From Psoroptes ovis (lineage: Eukaryota; Arthropoda; Arachnida; Sarcoptiformes; Psoroptidae): a stretch of DNA of 64,000 nucleotides. The DNA is taken from assembly GCA_002943765.1 (NCBI GenBank), contig PQWQ01000003.1:620001-684000 (forward strand), in the 5' to 3' direction. Position 1 is the first letter of the stretch. Each line of letters begins with the position of its first letter. Below the pieces are notes generated by a model that had not been told where the DNA came from, did no database searches, and was given only the letters and a program-made list of their open reading frames with translations. The position numbers and the translations under genes are program-made. Of the stretch, positions 25,606 to 37,860 are shown piece after piece.

Positions 25606-27179
25606 TTAATTTTTCAAATATTTAATTAAAAAACAATCAATTTTGCGGCCATTTTCATCGTTATGGCCATTATGATAATTATTGATGAAATTATTGAATA
25701 TATTTCCAAAATTACATTGATTATTATCAATTTTTATGTTATAATAATCATGAATATATGAATAATATTTCATAAAGATAAATTGATTATTAGTTATGTA
25801 TAGATTTTCATTCAATAATCGTAAGGCTACTGTTTTTATTTCTGCTTTCATCGATGATGAATGTACACTATTTGTTTTAACATTAATCATAAATCGATGA
25901 TTTAATTTATTTGGATTGATTTTCACCATTGATTTCATAGATTGATGCATCGAATCATCATTATCGATATTATTGTAATGAAATCTATTTGAATTTTTCT
26001 TATCTATGTATGAAAAATGAGACATAATTGATTCAAGAAAAAAAAATTAAAATCATCATCAATTGATGTTTATTTAAAATTTGAAATTAAATTTCAAATG
26101 TACTTACAATAAATGAATGAAATTAATACAATGAATGTACTTAATGTCATAAATAATGCTGAATTTTTGATACGAAATTTTTGAATACAATCAAGTTCAA
26201 TACATCTTGTTTCAATTTCAGTTTCATTCATTGAAATTATATCCGATAATGATGATGATGACGCTAATGAAATTGATAATGATGATGATGATGATGCAGG
26301 GAAAAATGTTTTAATATCACGTGAATCAATCAAATAATTGATAATTGAAATGAATAGAAAATAAATAATAATCACTGAAAATGAATTGAAACAATTTACA
26401 AATTCCGGTTGTTTAATAGATTCTTCATCAATCTTTAAGGAATTTAAACAACATTGATCCTTGGAAATGAAATAAATCTGATCAAATAATTTCAAACATT
26501 TATCTTCGATAATATTTTCATAATCTAATGATACAAATATTGTTAAACGATATTCATGCGATAATTGCCAGAGACAATAAAGAATTATTCGTATTTCATC
26601 ATTAAATTCATGATCAAAAAAATCAATGAATAAATATTTTAATTTACCAGGATGTTTAAATTTTAATAATTCATTTGCTATGATGATACGATATTTTTCA
26701 TCAATTGTACAATGATCATTGAATAATTTATCACAAATATCATTTGTCAATTGTAAATCATTTAAAATTATTGATATTCTTGAATTGAAATTCAAACGAT
26801 TCAATGAATTATAATGCAAATAATATGTTCGAAATAATACTTCTTCGACAGTGAAACCGTCATATGTATCATTTAATTTTTGATAATCAATATAGCAAAA
26901 TTCACTAGTTGTTTCTTGAAATTTTTGTATGAATATTTCAGAACATTGGTCACAAGTATCAATACCTGAAAGTTGTCTTAATATTTTTGATTTCATCGAA
27001 TGATTCGTACCGAATAAACCATTTAATGTTTGACAGCGAAGATGACCATTAAAAGGCAGATGGTTTTCACCATCATCATAATCTATTAACTTAATATTAC
27101 GCCATAATATTGATATTTGTTTTTCTTCAATGTCAGCTTTGAATCGCTGTTGCTGGTGTTGTTGTTTGATGTAATACAT
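25606..27179 (-). CDS. Degenerate, truncated ABCG-like half-transporter
   Basis: Two exons (26108-27179, 25606-26003; 104-bp intron, GTAAGT...ATAG, phase 1) give 489 aa. The order of conserved blocks matches an ABCG nucleotide-binding domain: ILWRNIKL; GTNHSMKSKIL, where GxxxxGKS has become GxxxxMKS (Gly57, Met62, Lys63, Ser64); TVEEVLFRTYYLH; LKYLFIDFF, where Walker B Asp186 stays but Glu-Pro become Phe-Phe; LTIFVSLDYEN, where the switch His is Asp219; and LFDQIYFISKDQ. No LSGGE-type signature remains (TIDEKYR). Two hydrophobic segments (about 266-284 and 340-357) and LNENLYITNN resemble the ABCG membrane start, but the protein ends there, without the later helices and loops. ATP hydrolysis and transport are unlikely. 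The reading frame is intact, so it may be a diverged functional protein rather than a dead gene. Identification rests on pattern order only. Confidence 0.55.
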
Positions 27180-27650
27180 TTTTATTATTATGTTTTATTT
27201 CTTTATTTTGAAATGATATTTTTGTTTATTGAATAATTTTTGATTCTTATATATGGTGTGATTTATTCAACAACAAAACATAAGATCAACATAACATCAA
27301 CATAAATCATGCAAATCGTTAAAAATGAAAAACAAAAACAATTTTTTTCCATCGAAAAATCAAATAAATAAACAAATTGTCTGACGATTTATTGAAGTAA
27401 ATGTTAAGAAATTGTACAATATTGATGTATCAACATGTTATCTGATTACCGAAAAAAACAAATAACAAATAATAAATAACATTTGATACTTATTGGAAAA
27501 AATGTATTTATTCCTCATTGATTAAGTACAGTATAATGATCATTATCATTCAAAGTGCAAAATACAAAATAAAATACAAATAAATTGATCAAATTACCTT
27601 TTTTTGCATTTTTAGAATTTCAAAAATTCAAAAAATTCAAATAGAAATAC

Positions 27651-27674
27651 CGCCATCTGGCGCAGATGTCGGCA
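27651..27674. promoter_or_regulatory. Candidate GC-rich factor-binding site
   Basis: CCGCCATCTGGCGCAGATGT stands out in AT-rich intergenic DNA. Read on the other strand it contains CAGATGGCGG, close to consensus words of YY1/Pho (AAGATGGCGGC) and to part of the insect CTCF motif (AGRTGGCGC). Which factor, if any, is inference. Confidence 0.3.
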
Positions 27675-28714
27675 AACAAATCGGGAAAAGGCGTGGCTTG
27701 TTGTCGTCCATTTAAATGCTAGGCGAAAAAAATTCTTTTTAAAAAAGAGTAGTAGCACTGGTCAGAATAGCTGAAAAAATTCGTAGACGATTTAACAGCA
27801 TTTTTGAATGATTCCCCGGCAACCTTTTGGCAAAAAAAAAAAAAAAATGAAAACATTCTGTTTTCATGGGTGATTGCTTGCAATTGAGTTGCAAATTCTT
27901 GCTGAAAAGGTAAACACACACATTGTTTGCATCCACATTTTTACCTGTCTTTGTAATTGTTTTTATTTCTATTATTAAACAATAAATAAATATTTGGCAT
28001 CTGTTCATTCTTTCATACTGAAAAGAGAATAAGAAATCTTTTTTCAAAAATCAACAATCAGTCGAAAATCAATCAAAAATAAAGAATTCTAAAGGCAAGA
28101 AGTAATAAAAAACATTTATAGCCACAAGGTTATGTTCAAATTCAAGGATTTTCTATCTTTATTTAGTTTTAAATAAATAGTAACAATTTTAATGAAAAAA
28201 TATGTTTCGCAAAATTCAAATCAATTCATTATTAAGATTTAGTTCTTGGTTTTTAATAGAAATGAAATTTTAAAAAGTTTTCTTGGCATCCATTTTTAAT
28301 TTTAAATTGGTGAATTATTATTATTATTCTAAATAATAATCGTGATATTGTGTTTTATTGTTATCTTTTGATTTGAAAATTTCTTGCCATTTTCGAAGGG
28401 TGGATGAACACACATTTATGATTATTAATATTATCATTTTGTATGTTTAAATACTTATGACAAAAGCATCTCATTGTGTTTAATCATTAAAAGTTTCTCC
28501 ATCACAAGAATACACCCTATTTTTATGTTTGATTATCAATATTGCAAAAATTGAATAAAAAGAAAAATCATGTAAGTTCCCGCCATTGATATATCTGTCA
28601 GCCGGTTACCACTACCAATATTGCAAATTTGATTTTGCAAAAAAAAAAAAAAATCTTCAAAGCAATCAACGATAATAATCATTGCCAAATGGTTATAAAA
28701 CTTTACCAAATAAT

Positions 28715-28732
28715 TGTGTGTGTGTGTGTGTG
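28715..28732. repeat. (TG)n microsatellite
   Basis: Nine TG units in the region upstream of the lamin gene. Simple dinucleotide repeat. Confidence 0.9.
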
Positions 28733-29320
28733 ACATGATAGAAATCAAAAAGCAGCGCGTAAAAGAAATAAAGCTGGCGTAGCTGTTGCTGCTGTTGTAT
28801 GCATGTTGAAATAGAAAATTGAACAACGAATAAGAAAAAACAGCATTGCTTTTTCTTGTTTGCCTCATAACCATCATCAACCTAAACAAGTATCCTCATT
28901 GTGGTTGCTGCAAACCATTTCGTTTGTGTGCTTGTGTGTTTGCTGGTCAAACATAGAATATTTCATCTCCATGTATAACCTCTAACCTCTCTTACACATT
29001 TTTTCCTATCACAAGCAACAATCAATAATAATAATAATAATAGACTTGTCCTTTTTTTCCCTTGCAATTTTACGTTGCAATTTGATGTGTGTGGGTTTTC
29101 GGTTGTGAAAATTGAATTTGTATGAATATATGTGTATGTGAATGTGTTCAAATTAATTAATCAATTTAAATAAATGACCAAAATTTAATCTAATCAATAT
29201 TAATTATTACAAAAGAATAATATAGAATTGTAATATCAGTATTTGTTATCTGTTTCATAATCATTATTCAATCAGATCCATTTGAATCACTGCATTTGAA
29301 AAATTCCAAATAAAACAAAA

Positions 29321-31483
29321 ATGGCTACAAAATCGAAAAAAACAACAACGACCACTGTATCATCATCAAATCCTACTACCTCGATTGAAATTGCTTCAGG
29401 TACTGGACAACAACAACAACAACCACAGCAGCAGCAACAACAATCGACTACAACAACAACATCGATAACGACCAGTTCAACACGTTCCGGTACACCAATT
29501 CGTCGATCACAAACACCAACACGTCCAGTATCACCTGGTCGTTTATCTCGAATTCAAGAAAAGACTGAATTACAAAATCTAAATGATCGTCTTGCAGCAT
29601 ATATTGAACGTGTACGTTCATTGGAAACGGAAAATTCTAAATTACGAATTCAAATACAGAAATCGATGGAAAGTCGTGAAGTGCATACAATTAAAACATT
29701 GTATGAAGTTGAATTGAATGACACCCGAAAAACATTGGATTCGATCGCTAAAGAAAAAGCACAATTAGAATTAGAATTGAGTCGTTTACGTGAAGAATTA
29801 AAAGTTGCTGAATCAAAGTAAGTTATCAGACATCTATTCAAAAGATAACCTTGTATTTAATTGATTTTTTCTCCTCAAAATTCCCATTCGTCTATTGATT
29901 TAATGTATAGATTGGCTAAAAAATTGAATGAAGCTAATAATTTGGAAAAACGTAATCAAGCATTAGACTTGAAAATTGAAGAATTAAACAGTAAAATATC
30001 TCAACTATTGAATGAACGTAAACGATTAGAAAATGAAATTCGAGTATTGACCGAAGAGAATAAAAACCTGGAAGGTAGATTGAAAAGTCTACAGAAACAG
30101 TTGGAAGAGGAAACAATATTACGTGTTGATCTGGAGAATCGTAATCAATCGTTGAATGAAGAATTAGCATTTCAGCGACAGCTATATCAAAATGAAATGG
30201 AAGAAGTACGTCGTAAAACATATGAATCAAAAGAAATTCATACGGAAGAATTGAAAGCACAATATGAAGAACGATTGAAATATGAATTGGATGAATTACG
30301 TGCAAACATGGACGATATGATCCGCATCAATCGTCGGGATTTAGAGGAACGTTATGAATTACGTATTGGTTTGCTGCAAGAAGAAATGGCTAAAAAGAAT
30401 TCAGAATTGAATGCGGCAGCAAATAAAATCAAACAATTAAATTCATCATATACAATGTATGATACTGAGCTGGAAACGATGAAAAATGAAAATATGTCAA
30501 TGAAAAAACGTATTGAAGATATGAATAAATTATTATCACAAGAACGTGATTGGAATAAAATCAAAATGAATGAAAAAGAAAAGGAAATCGAAGAGATTAG
30601 ACGTGAATTACAACGTATCACTGATGATTATAATGATTTATTGGATGATAAAATTAAATTAGATGCTGAATTAGAAGTTTATCGAAAACTGTTGGAAGGT
30701 GAAGAAACACGTTTGAATATTTCATTGAGTAGTATGGGCAGTGGATCTGGTAGTGGTGGAAATGCAACCAGTGGTGGTGGTGGTGGCGGATTTTTTAGTT
30801 CATCATCATCTCAAGCAATCAGTTCATCATCTGGACGTACTTTTATACCACGTGGTGTTAAACGTAAACGTATTGCATTACAAGATCAAGAATCGGTAGT
30901 CGATTATGTTGTCAATGCATCATCAGTCGGTGAAATTGAAATATCTGATCATGATGTTGATGGAAAATATGTTAAATTATTCAATAAAAGCGATAAAGAA
31001 ATATCGTTGAGTGGATGGTATTTATTACGAAGAGCTGATGATCTTGAAACACGTTATAAATTTCATCGTTCCGTTGTAATAAAACCACAAGCAACGATAA
31101 CAATATGGAGTTCTGATGCCGGTACACAAATACACAATCCACCATCGGATATTGTAATGAAATCACAAACATGGTTCACAGCTGATACAATGTCGACAAC
31201 ATTGTATAATAATAATAATGAAGTAAGTTCAATGTTGAATGTTATTCATGGATGATCAAATTCTAAATTACTTGATTTATTTTTATTTTAGGAAATTGCA
31301 ACACGTAAAACTGAAAAACGAATCACATCATCATTTCATCGATTGTCTTCTGGATATCCTAATCATGAGGTAATTATTCAATTTCTTTTGAATTTCTTGA
31401 ATCAATTTGTTAATAATTTTGCTGTTTTCCATTTTAAAATCCAATAGAATAATGCTGACAATCAAAATTGTGCCATAATGTAA
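29321..31483 (+). CDS. Lam: Nuclear lamin (B-type, CaaX-terminated)
   Basis: Intermediate filament protein of the nuclear lamina. Four exons: 29321-29817, 29911-31222, 31292-31369, 31448-31483, giving 640 aa. A Gln/Thr/Ser-rich head with TPTRPVSPGRLSRIQEK (an SP mitotic phosphorylation-type site) leads into the rod, which opens RLAAYIERVRSLETEN and closes with the filament consensus EVYRKLLEGEETR. After a Gly/Ser linker come the nuclear localisation signal RGVKRKRIA and an Ig-like lamin tail domain (VGEIEISDHDVDGKYVKLFN ... LSGWYLLRR ... TIWSSDAGTQIHNPPSD). The final 36-bp exon encodes NNADNQNCAIM and the stop. CAIM is a CaaX box for farnesylation, as in B-type lamins. Poly(A) signal AATAAA at 31702-31707. 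Confidence 0.96.
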
Positions 31484-32422
31484 AAGTCAAAAAATCAAAA
31501 ATATCGACCATTTTCTAACAACACTAAACCAACACATTATAAACATAAACATACCATCGAAACATATTCGAATGCCTGAAATTGAAATTCATCAATCAAA
31601 TAATTGTTTTATCATCGTTTATTATTATTTTTTTGGAATTCATTTTCGTTTCATTTGTTTTTGTCGTCACCATTATTGGAATATATAAAATCGAATAATT
31701 AAATAAAATAATCACATAGCACACAGCCATCATTGTTTTTTAATGGATTCATAATTCTTTTTTTTTGTCGTGTCTTTGGAAAATTTTCACTTTGAATCAA
31801 ATGATATTTGAAAATATGTTTAGAATAATCACAATGAAACGGCATATATTTGGCTTTGATTTCAAGAATTATATTGATTAATTGATTGACAATTTAATTA
31901 TTAATAATATCATCAACGATGATTAATATTATGTAAAACACACCAGCACACTCACACAGATAATCCATTAACAACTCATTCAATCATCTTTATTTTTTTA
32001 AAATTTCTTTTAATTTTCATCAATTATTTACTACTAATATAGATTATGATGATTAATAATATCACACAAAGTATTATTATAAAAACAATTAGAAAAATCT
32101 AAATTAATCAAATCAATTCAAATAACTCAATTATAAATCAAATATGAATCAATGACAACAAACAGCCACTACCTTATACAACTATTGAAACAAATTTTGA
32201 ACCAAAATTAATAAAAATAAATTCCAGATGCACCAATTCATTAATTGCATTATGATTTTGTTCAATTTTTCAATAATTTTCAATTTACAAAGACAACAAT
32301 AAATAAATTTTTTCATTAAAATTTTTGAAATTTTAATACGAGTTCAAATTTTTTCAATTTTGATTTAGATTTGAATTTATTAAGAGACTAAAAATAAAAA
32401 ATTTCAAATTTTAAAACCTCGA
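31484..32422. other. Lamin 3' UTR and intergenic DNA
   Basis: Contains the lamin poly(A) signal at 31702-31707 and otherwise AT-rich sequence. No gene seen. Confidence 0.55.
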
Positions 32423-32764
32423 ATGAATTACACGATATTATCATCATACGACCCGCTGTATCCACTTCGATCATCACGATGGGTTTCGATGACAATTTTT
32501 GAATTATTCGATTTCAACATTTATGAATTTATGTTGAAAATATTTGGCCCTTTGGAAACATTTCAATTACTTCAAAATCGTTTTGAAAAATTAATCACAA
32601 TCAATCAGCTGCTGCTGCCATTCGGCGTTTATTTAACATTTGAATCAATCAGCGTTCTCTGTCGACTATATAATTATATACGACAAGAATTGAATGATTT
32701 TGATGATGATGAAATTAATAATTATAATGATGGTGATAATCCAATTAATGATAATTTAGATTAA
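32423..32764 (+). CDS. Unrecognised small ORF, 113 aa
   Basis: An ATG-started, single-exon frame that I do not recognise. It has mixed composition (LSSYDPLYPLRSSRWVSMTI near the start, then ELFDFNIYEFMLKIFGPLET and LLPFGVYLTFESISVLCRLY) and a short acidic Asp/Asn tail like the tails of real proteins in this window. That is more protein-like than the chance frames nearby. No signal peptide is evident; one mildly hydrophobic stretch lies at about 70-90. It may be a lone exon, a complete small gene or chance. Confidence 0.35.
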   Translation: MNYTILSSYDPLYPLRSSRWVSMTIFELFDFNIYEFMLKIFGPLETFQLLQNRFEKLITINQLLLPFGVYLTFESISVLCRLYNYIRQELNDFDDDEINNYNDGDNPINDNLD

Positions 32765-33252
32765 TTTTATTTTTTGACATATTTTTGATGCATTAAAAAA
32801 TTATTGAAATTTACAATTTTTGGATTTAAAGAAAAATAATAATAAATGATCATGATGAAATTCGATAATTATCTCAATAAAATCATATCAATTAATCTCT
32901 ATTTTCTTGTTCTATTTAAAAAAACTTTCATAATCATGAAAATGTAATTTTTCAAATGTATATTACAAGATAAAAATTCAGAATGAAATAAAATGAAAAA
33001 TAAATGAATCTGAAAAAGGAAGCACACCATGCACATCATACACATCTTTGGAATAATTAAAATAAAATTAATCCTTTAATTCTTTCGAAATATTCTTGGT
33101 TTATGCAAAGATTCTTAAATGATGATAATAACGGACGGTTCCTTGATGGTATATATTTGGAAGTCATAAATCATTATCAGGCAACAATCTAAATTCATTT
33201 TGGTGTTCTATTTTATTGTATCGAGGTAAATTTAAAAAGTATTATTATTGTT
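32765..33252. other. Intergenic / MOB3 3' UTR
   Basis: Convergent gap. TTTATT at 33212-33217 is a candidate poly(A) signal for MOB3 on the minus strand. Nothing else recognised. Confidence 0.5.
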
Positions 33253-35483
33253 TCATACAATTTTATTATCATTAACATGATTATTATTTGAATTATTGAT
33301 GCTTTTACCACCACCTATGTGATTATTATTATTATTATTATTGTTGGCTATAATATTATTGTTAGTATTATGATGATGATGATGATGTGTTACATATTCA
33401 CTACCATTACGATTTGTTTCACATAATCTTTTCGTCATTTCGGCCTAAATTTTTTTTTTATAAATAAAATAAAAATATGAAATTATTAAAACTCGATTGT
33501 AATTATATATATCGAATAATAAAAATAAATGTAAACCAATTTCTGTGTATGTACATACCAATGGTTCAATTTCTTTTGAATTAATTAAATCGAATTCTTT
33601 AACAAAATAATAGAAATGTTTATAACATGTATTACAATGTGCTTCAGCACCTACAGCCATCAAACGATCAAAATGATGAATATAAACATGAACAAATACA
33701 CGAAATAATCGTGCTAATATTTTTTTACATGTAGGTAAAAATGTTTTAGGAAATGGTATATCACTTTTTGTTGGGAATATTTGTTCATTATTTATTTGTT
33801 GTTCAATCCAATCCATCAGTAATGATATATATTTATTTGCCGGTAATGGTACCGGTTTTTTATATGTAACACCATCGGCCCATAAATATTCATATTTATG
33901 TCCGCCAGACATACGTGGACATGTTTCATCGGTACAATAATCGGTAACGATACCATATATTAAATTTATTCGATTAAAAAAATCGACAACATGTACGGCA
34001 ATCCAATCGCATAGATCTTCACCTAATAGAAAAAAAAAAGAGAAATTAAAGTTTAAATGTAAATATCCATTAATATTTCGTACAATTTACAAGTCAAAAA
34101 TTCATCTAATACAAAAAGAGATGAACCATTGAACACATTGTTACACAAAATGTTTGATGATCTCGGTTACACAAAAAAAAATCAATGACAATGTCAATTT
34201 GATACAATCGAAAATCGTACGATTACAATCTTACAACATTGATAATTGTTCGACATCAATTCATTAATTGGAAAATAATAATGATGATGATGATGATAAT
34301 GATTGAACGTATTGTGATTATATGTGTACGAACAACTCGTAAACTTAGTGTAAACTTTTGTGACTCCAAAAACTTATTTTATTTTATATGACACACAAAA
34401 AAAAATTTGACAATAAAATGTCAATTTCGATTGTCATATTGTGTCAGTTGAAAATATTTAGTTCATCATCATCATACAATCATCATCAGTATCATCATAC
34501 AATCATCATCATCATCAGCGTAGCAAATTGAACAAATAAACGAGCAACATTTTATAAGCAAATAAATGTATTTCGATGTTATTCGGATTGAATCGAGTCG
34601 AGTCGAATTGAATGCAAAAACATCTTGGTTATGCGTCGAAAGTGGCCTATTTTTTCGCGATTTGAATTTGTACATAATTTCTATTGGTTGTTTCCATAAG
34701 TATTTTACATTCAAAGGAGGAGGAAAAAACCACAAAACACTTAATTAAACGGAATTATATCAAAAAACAGAAACATTAATTAAAATTTTTGAAAGCAAAA
34801 AAGCTGCATTAATCAATAAGATTGCTTATGGGTTTTTGCTTCAAACCATCATTGCATAATCAATCATCGTTGTTCACAAATGTGATTTATTAAGTGAATT
34901 ATTCATAAGATGCAAAACATTAAAAATTGAAATAAAATAGAAGAAAATCTAAAATATCTCTAATGTATGGTCATTATATTTCTATTTATAATAATAACAT
35001 TAATAATAATAAGGATCATAATCATTATCATAATCAACAATAAAGCATCCCTGAGAATGGATAAAATTCAATCAATCAATCATATATTTATTGGATAATA
35101 ATAGTCAGTGAATTATCGGTAAATAATCGATTCATATTTGAATGAATGGAAAATATTTTCAATTTCTATTTTTATAACTGATTTAATCAATCAAAAATTT
35201 TTGGTTATGATCATCATCATCATCATTTTCTTGAAAAAAGACCTCATGAAGTCTATGACGAATCAAATAATTATCGAAATCGAAACAATTTCAAATCGAA
35301 TTCATGATTCAAGTCCCAAAAATAAAATAATAATTGAATAAATGACCATCATTCATTGATCATTAATTATTTGAATACATTTTTTCGCTTTTGACAAACT
35401 TTTCCAAAGTAAAATGGATAATGGGGAATTTTTCTAAATTTTTATTCAATTCAAATTTCACTTTTTGACCATAAAAAGATGCG

Positions 35484-35525
<42 letters not shown>

Positions 35526-37860
35526 ATGCTGATATTAACGATTTTTAATGATGATAATAATAATAATAATAATGATAATAATGGCAACAACAACCACAGC
35601 AGCAACAACAACAAGAATGCGTGTCTTGCAAAAAATGATTATCAATGATTTTGGAATTTTTAAAATCTGTTAGTTTGTCAGTTTTGTTTCCATTTTTGAA
35701 TAAATAAATAAATAAATAATAATGAAAAACGATGATAATGATAATGATGATCCAAAATTGGAAATTGAATGTAATATGACCTTATTATTGTCAGTTATTT
35801 TCATTATTATTATTTTTTATGATTATAATTTTAATTATCTTAAATTTTACATTGTGTTATATTCTTATTAAAAATATTCAAGTTAAAACACTGACCATTT
35901 TTCAAATAATTAAAATTATTAATATTCAGGGATCCTTATATTACCATTGTGTAAATGGATTCACAATGGTGGTGTAAAATGGAGTCTATGGCAAACAACA
36001 CTGAAAAATAATCAGCCAAAAATAATTAACAAAACGAAGAAAAAACATCTTAGGGATAATCTTTGGGGAATATTAAAATTCAATTAATTTTCACACAAAG
36101 ACTCATTTTCATTACTTCAAACAAGTAGGTGTGCGTGAGCGCTTATGTGTCTTCAAATTTTTCGAAATTGGAATTTCGCTGCTGTGGCTGCTGCTGCTGT
36201 ATTTTTGATACTTGCTTGTTTGTATATTTTATGGTATTATTCACTTGCTGAAAACACATTTCTCAGCTTTAAAGTGATAATTCATTAAAATATTAATACT
36301 TTGATTTCATTGATTTCATACGAATATATTCAAAAATATCTCAGAGAAAGATATTTACAGAAAAAAACATTGAAAATTTCTAAAAATGATACTCTTAGAT
36401 CAAAGTGTTCTAAAGTATTCAAGTTAGATCCTGTATATGATATCAGTGATAATGGTGGCGATGATTGGTGGTACCATTTTTCGAAATATACACAGAAAAA
36501 ATATCAAAAATTGATTAATGAATGAATAAACGAGTGAAAAATATTTAAAAATTTTGTTCGAATGTCGACATGATTTTATCTATTTTCTTCTATTTATTTA
36601 TTTTTTGATTTTGATTTAATGGAAGTAAATGGAGAATAAATAAATAAAAACATTAAAAATAAATGTAAAAAATCTAAATTTAACTCGATTTCTCATTTAT
36701 TTATGATTTTTTTTAAAAATGTGTTACACATTAATAAATCACTTTTTTAAAGTCTGTATGTGTGTGTTTAATCAAATGCGTTTCTTTTTATTTTATTTTT
36801 GAATATTTGAAGATTGAATATCTTGGATCGATTTTTTTAAAAATTTCTTGGATTAAAAGAAATCAAAGATATAATAATCCAAGATATTGGTAAAATGATC
36901 ACAGTGAGATATTCACATTTTTGCATTAAGTAATACGGAAAATTTTTGAATTTCTTTGAATACAAATGTTCTAATTTAGGGTTACACAATAATCACCAAT
37001 CAATATATAATATGAAACAATTCATTAAACATCAGGAAAAAAACAAGAGTAAATCAACAAATTGCAATCTTGAATACAAACAATATCATTGATAGTAATA
37101 ATAGCAGTAATAATAATTATAATAATAATGAAATTTTAAAAAACAAACTAAGACTTACCTTGTGGTAATTTAACAACTTCACGAAGATTTATGCCTGAAT
37201 TAAGACTAGCAATCGCTTGTTTATGTAATGAATATCGTAATGTTCCGGGTTCAAATTTTTTCTTTGGTCTAAATGTCTATAATTTGTTTATGATGTATTG
37301 ATGTATATGGATGATGACAAATATAAGTCGATTAATCCGATGATATAAATAAATAAACGAAAATAAATGTATTTGAAAAACAAACAATTGATTAGTGTTT
37401 CAATATTTAATCATATAAAAACACAACAAAATAAATCAAAACAAAAATCATATAAATGCATAAGCGGATTGAAAATTAAAATCATTACTATTATTAAGAC
37501 TATAGATTTGCTGTGTATTTCTACTGATAACTACTCAGAGAATTCAAAGAAATTATTTCAAGAAAAGTGATAAATTATTGAAATTGATTGCAAGGAAAAG
37601 GGGTAAACAATATTAAGAGAAAAGTGGTTATAAAGTGGTTTCAATTGCTAAATCATAATAATGACAAGGTTAGTCTTTAAAAGATTATAACGAATGATTA
37701 TGAAATTATAAATTAAATAAACATTTAAAAATATTTCTAAAAAATGAAAAAATGTCTAAAATGTTTTTCAACGTTTTCAAAGCATTCCTACATTTTTATT
37801 ATAATTGCCTACTTTTTTTGATTTACTAAAAAAATCAACAAACGAAGACATTGATGCCAT
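33253..37860 (-). CDS. Mob3: MOB kinase activator-like 3
   Basis: Mob-family adaptor related to Hippo/NDR kinase co-activators. Four exons: 37813-37860, 37159-37276, 33559-34022, 33253-33444, giving 273 aa. Exon 1 encodes MASMSSFVDFFSKSKK and joins in phase 0 to TFRPKKKFEPGT, the MOB3-specific start (MOB1 differs here). Then come LPQGEDLCDWIAVHVVDFFN and RINLIYG, CTDETCP...MSGGHKYEY, and LARLFRVFVHVYIHHFDRLM with GAEAH; the two Cys and two His form the Mob zinc site. The core equals the ~217-aa family length. The last exon adds a His/Asn-rich tail of about 50 residues absent from vertebrate MOB3. The exon 1 donor (GTAGGC) is weak, but the peptide match supports it. The third intron (34023-37158) is unusually long for this window. 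Confidence 0.92.
34023..37158. other. 3.1 kb MOB3 intron
   Basis: Fifty times longer than the short introns elsewhere. It holds CAT/ATC simple repeats (about 34460-34520), a (CA)19 microsatellite, and an unexplained plus-strand open frame at about 36289-36525. There is no MITE copy. Confidence 0.7.
35486..35523. repeat. (CA)n microsatellite
   Basis: Nineteen uninterrupted CA units inside the long MOB3 intron. Confidence 0.95.
37277..37812. other. First MOB3 intron
   Basis: 536 bp, from donor GTAGGC (minus strand, at 37812) to acceptor ATTATAG (ending at 37277). AT-rich; no separate feature seen. Confidence 0.65.

Larger units (their letters stand above)
27180..29320. other. Intergenic region between ABCG-like gene and lamin
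   Basis: This divergent gap carries the lamin promoter and probably a 5' UTR. It holds a conspicuous GC-rich island (CCGCCATCTGGCGCAGATGT, starting 27651) and a (TG)9 microsatellite at about 28715-28732. No coding frame is supported. Confidence 0.5.

Noticed and set aside
35486..35523. CRISPR-like or telomere-like array
   Set aside because: It is a plain CA dinucleotide microsatellite with no spacers; CRISPR is not expected in a nuclear animal genome.
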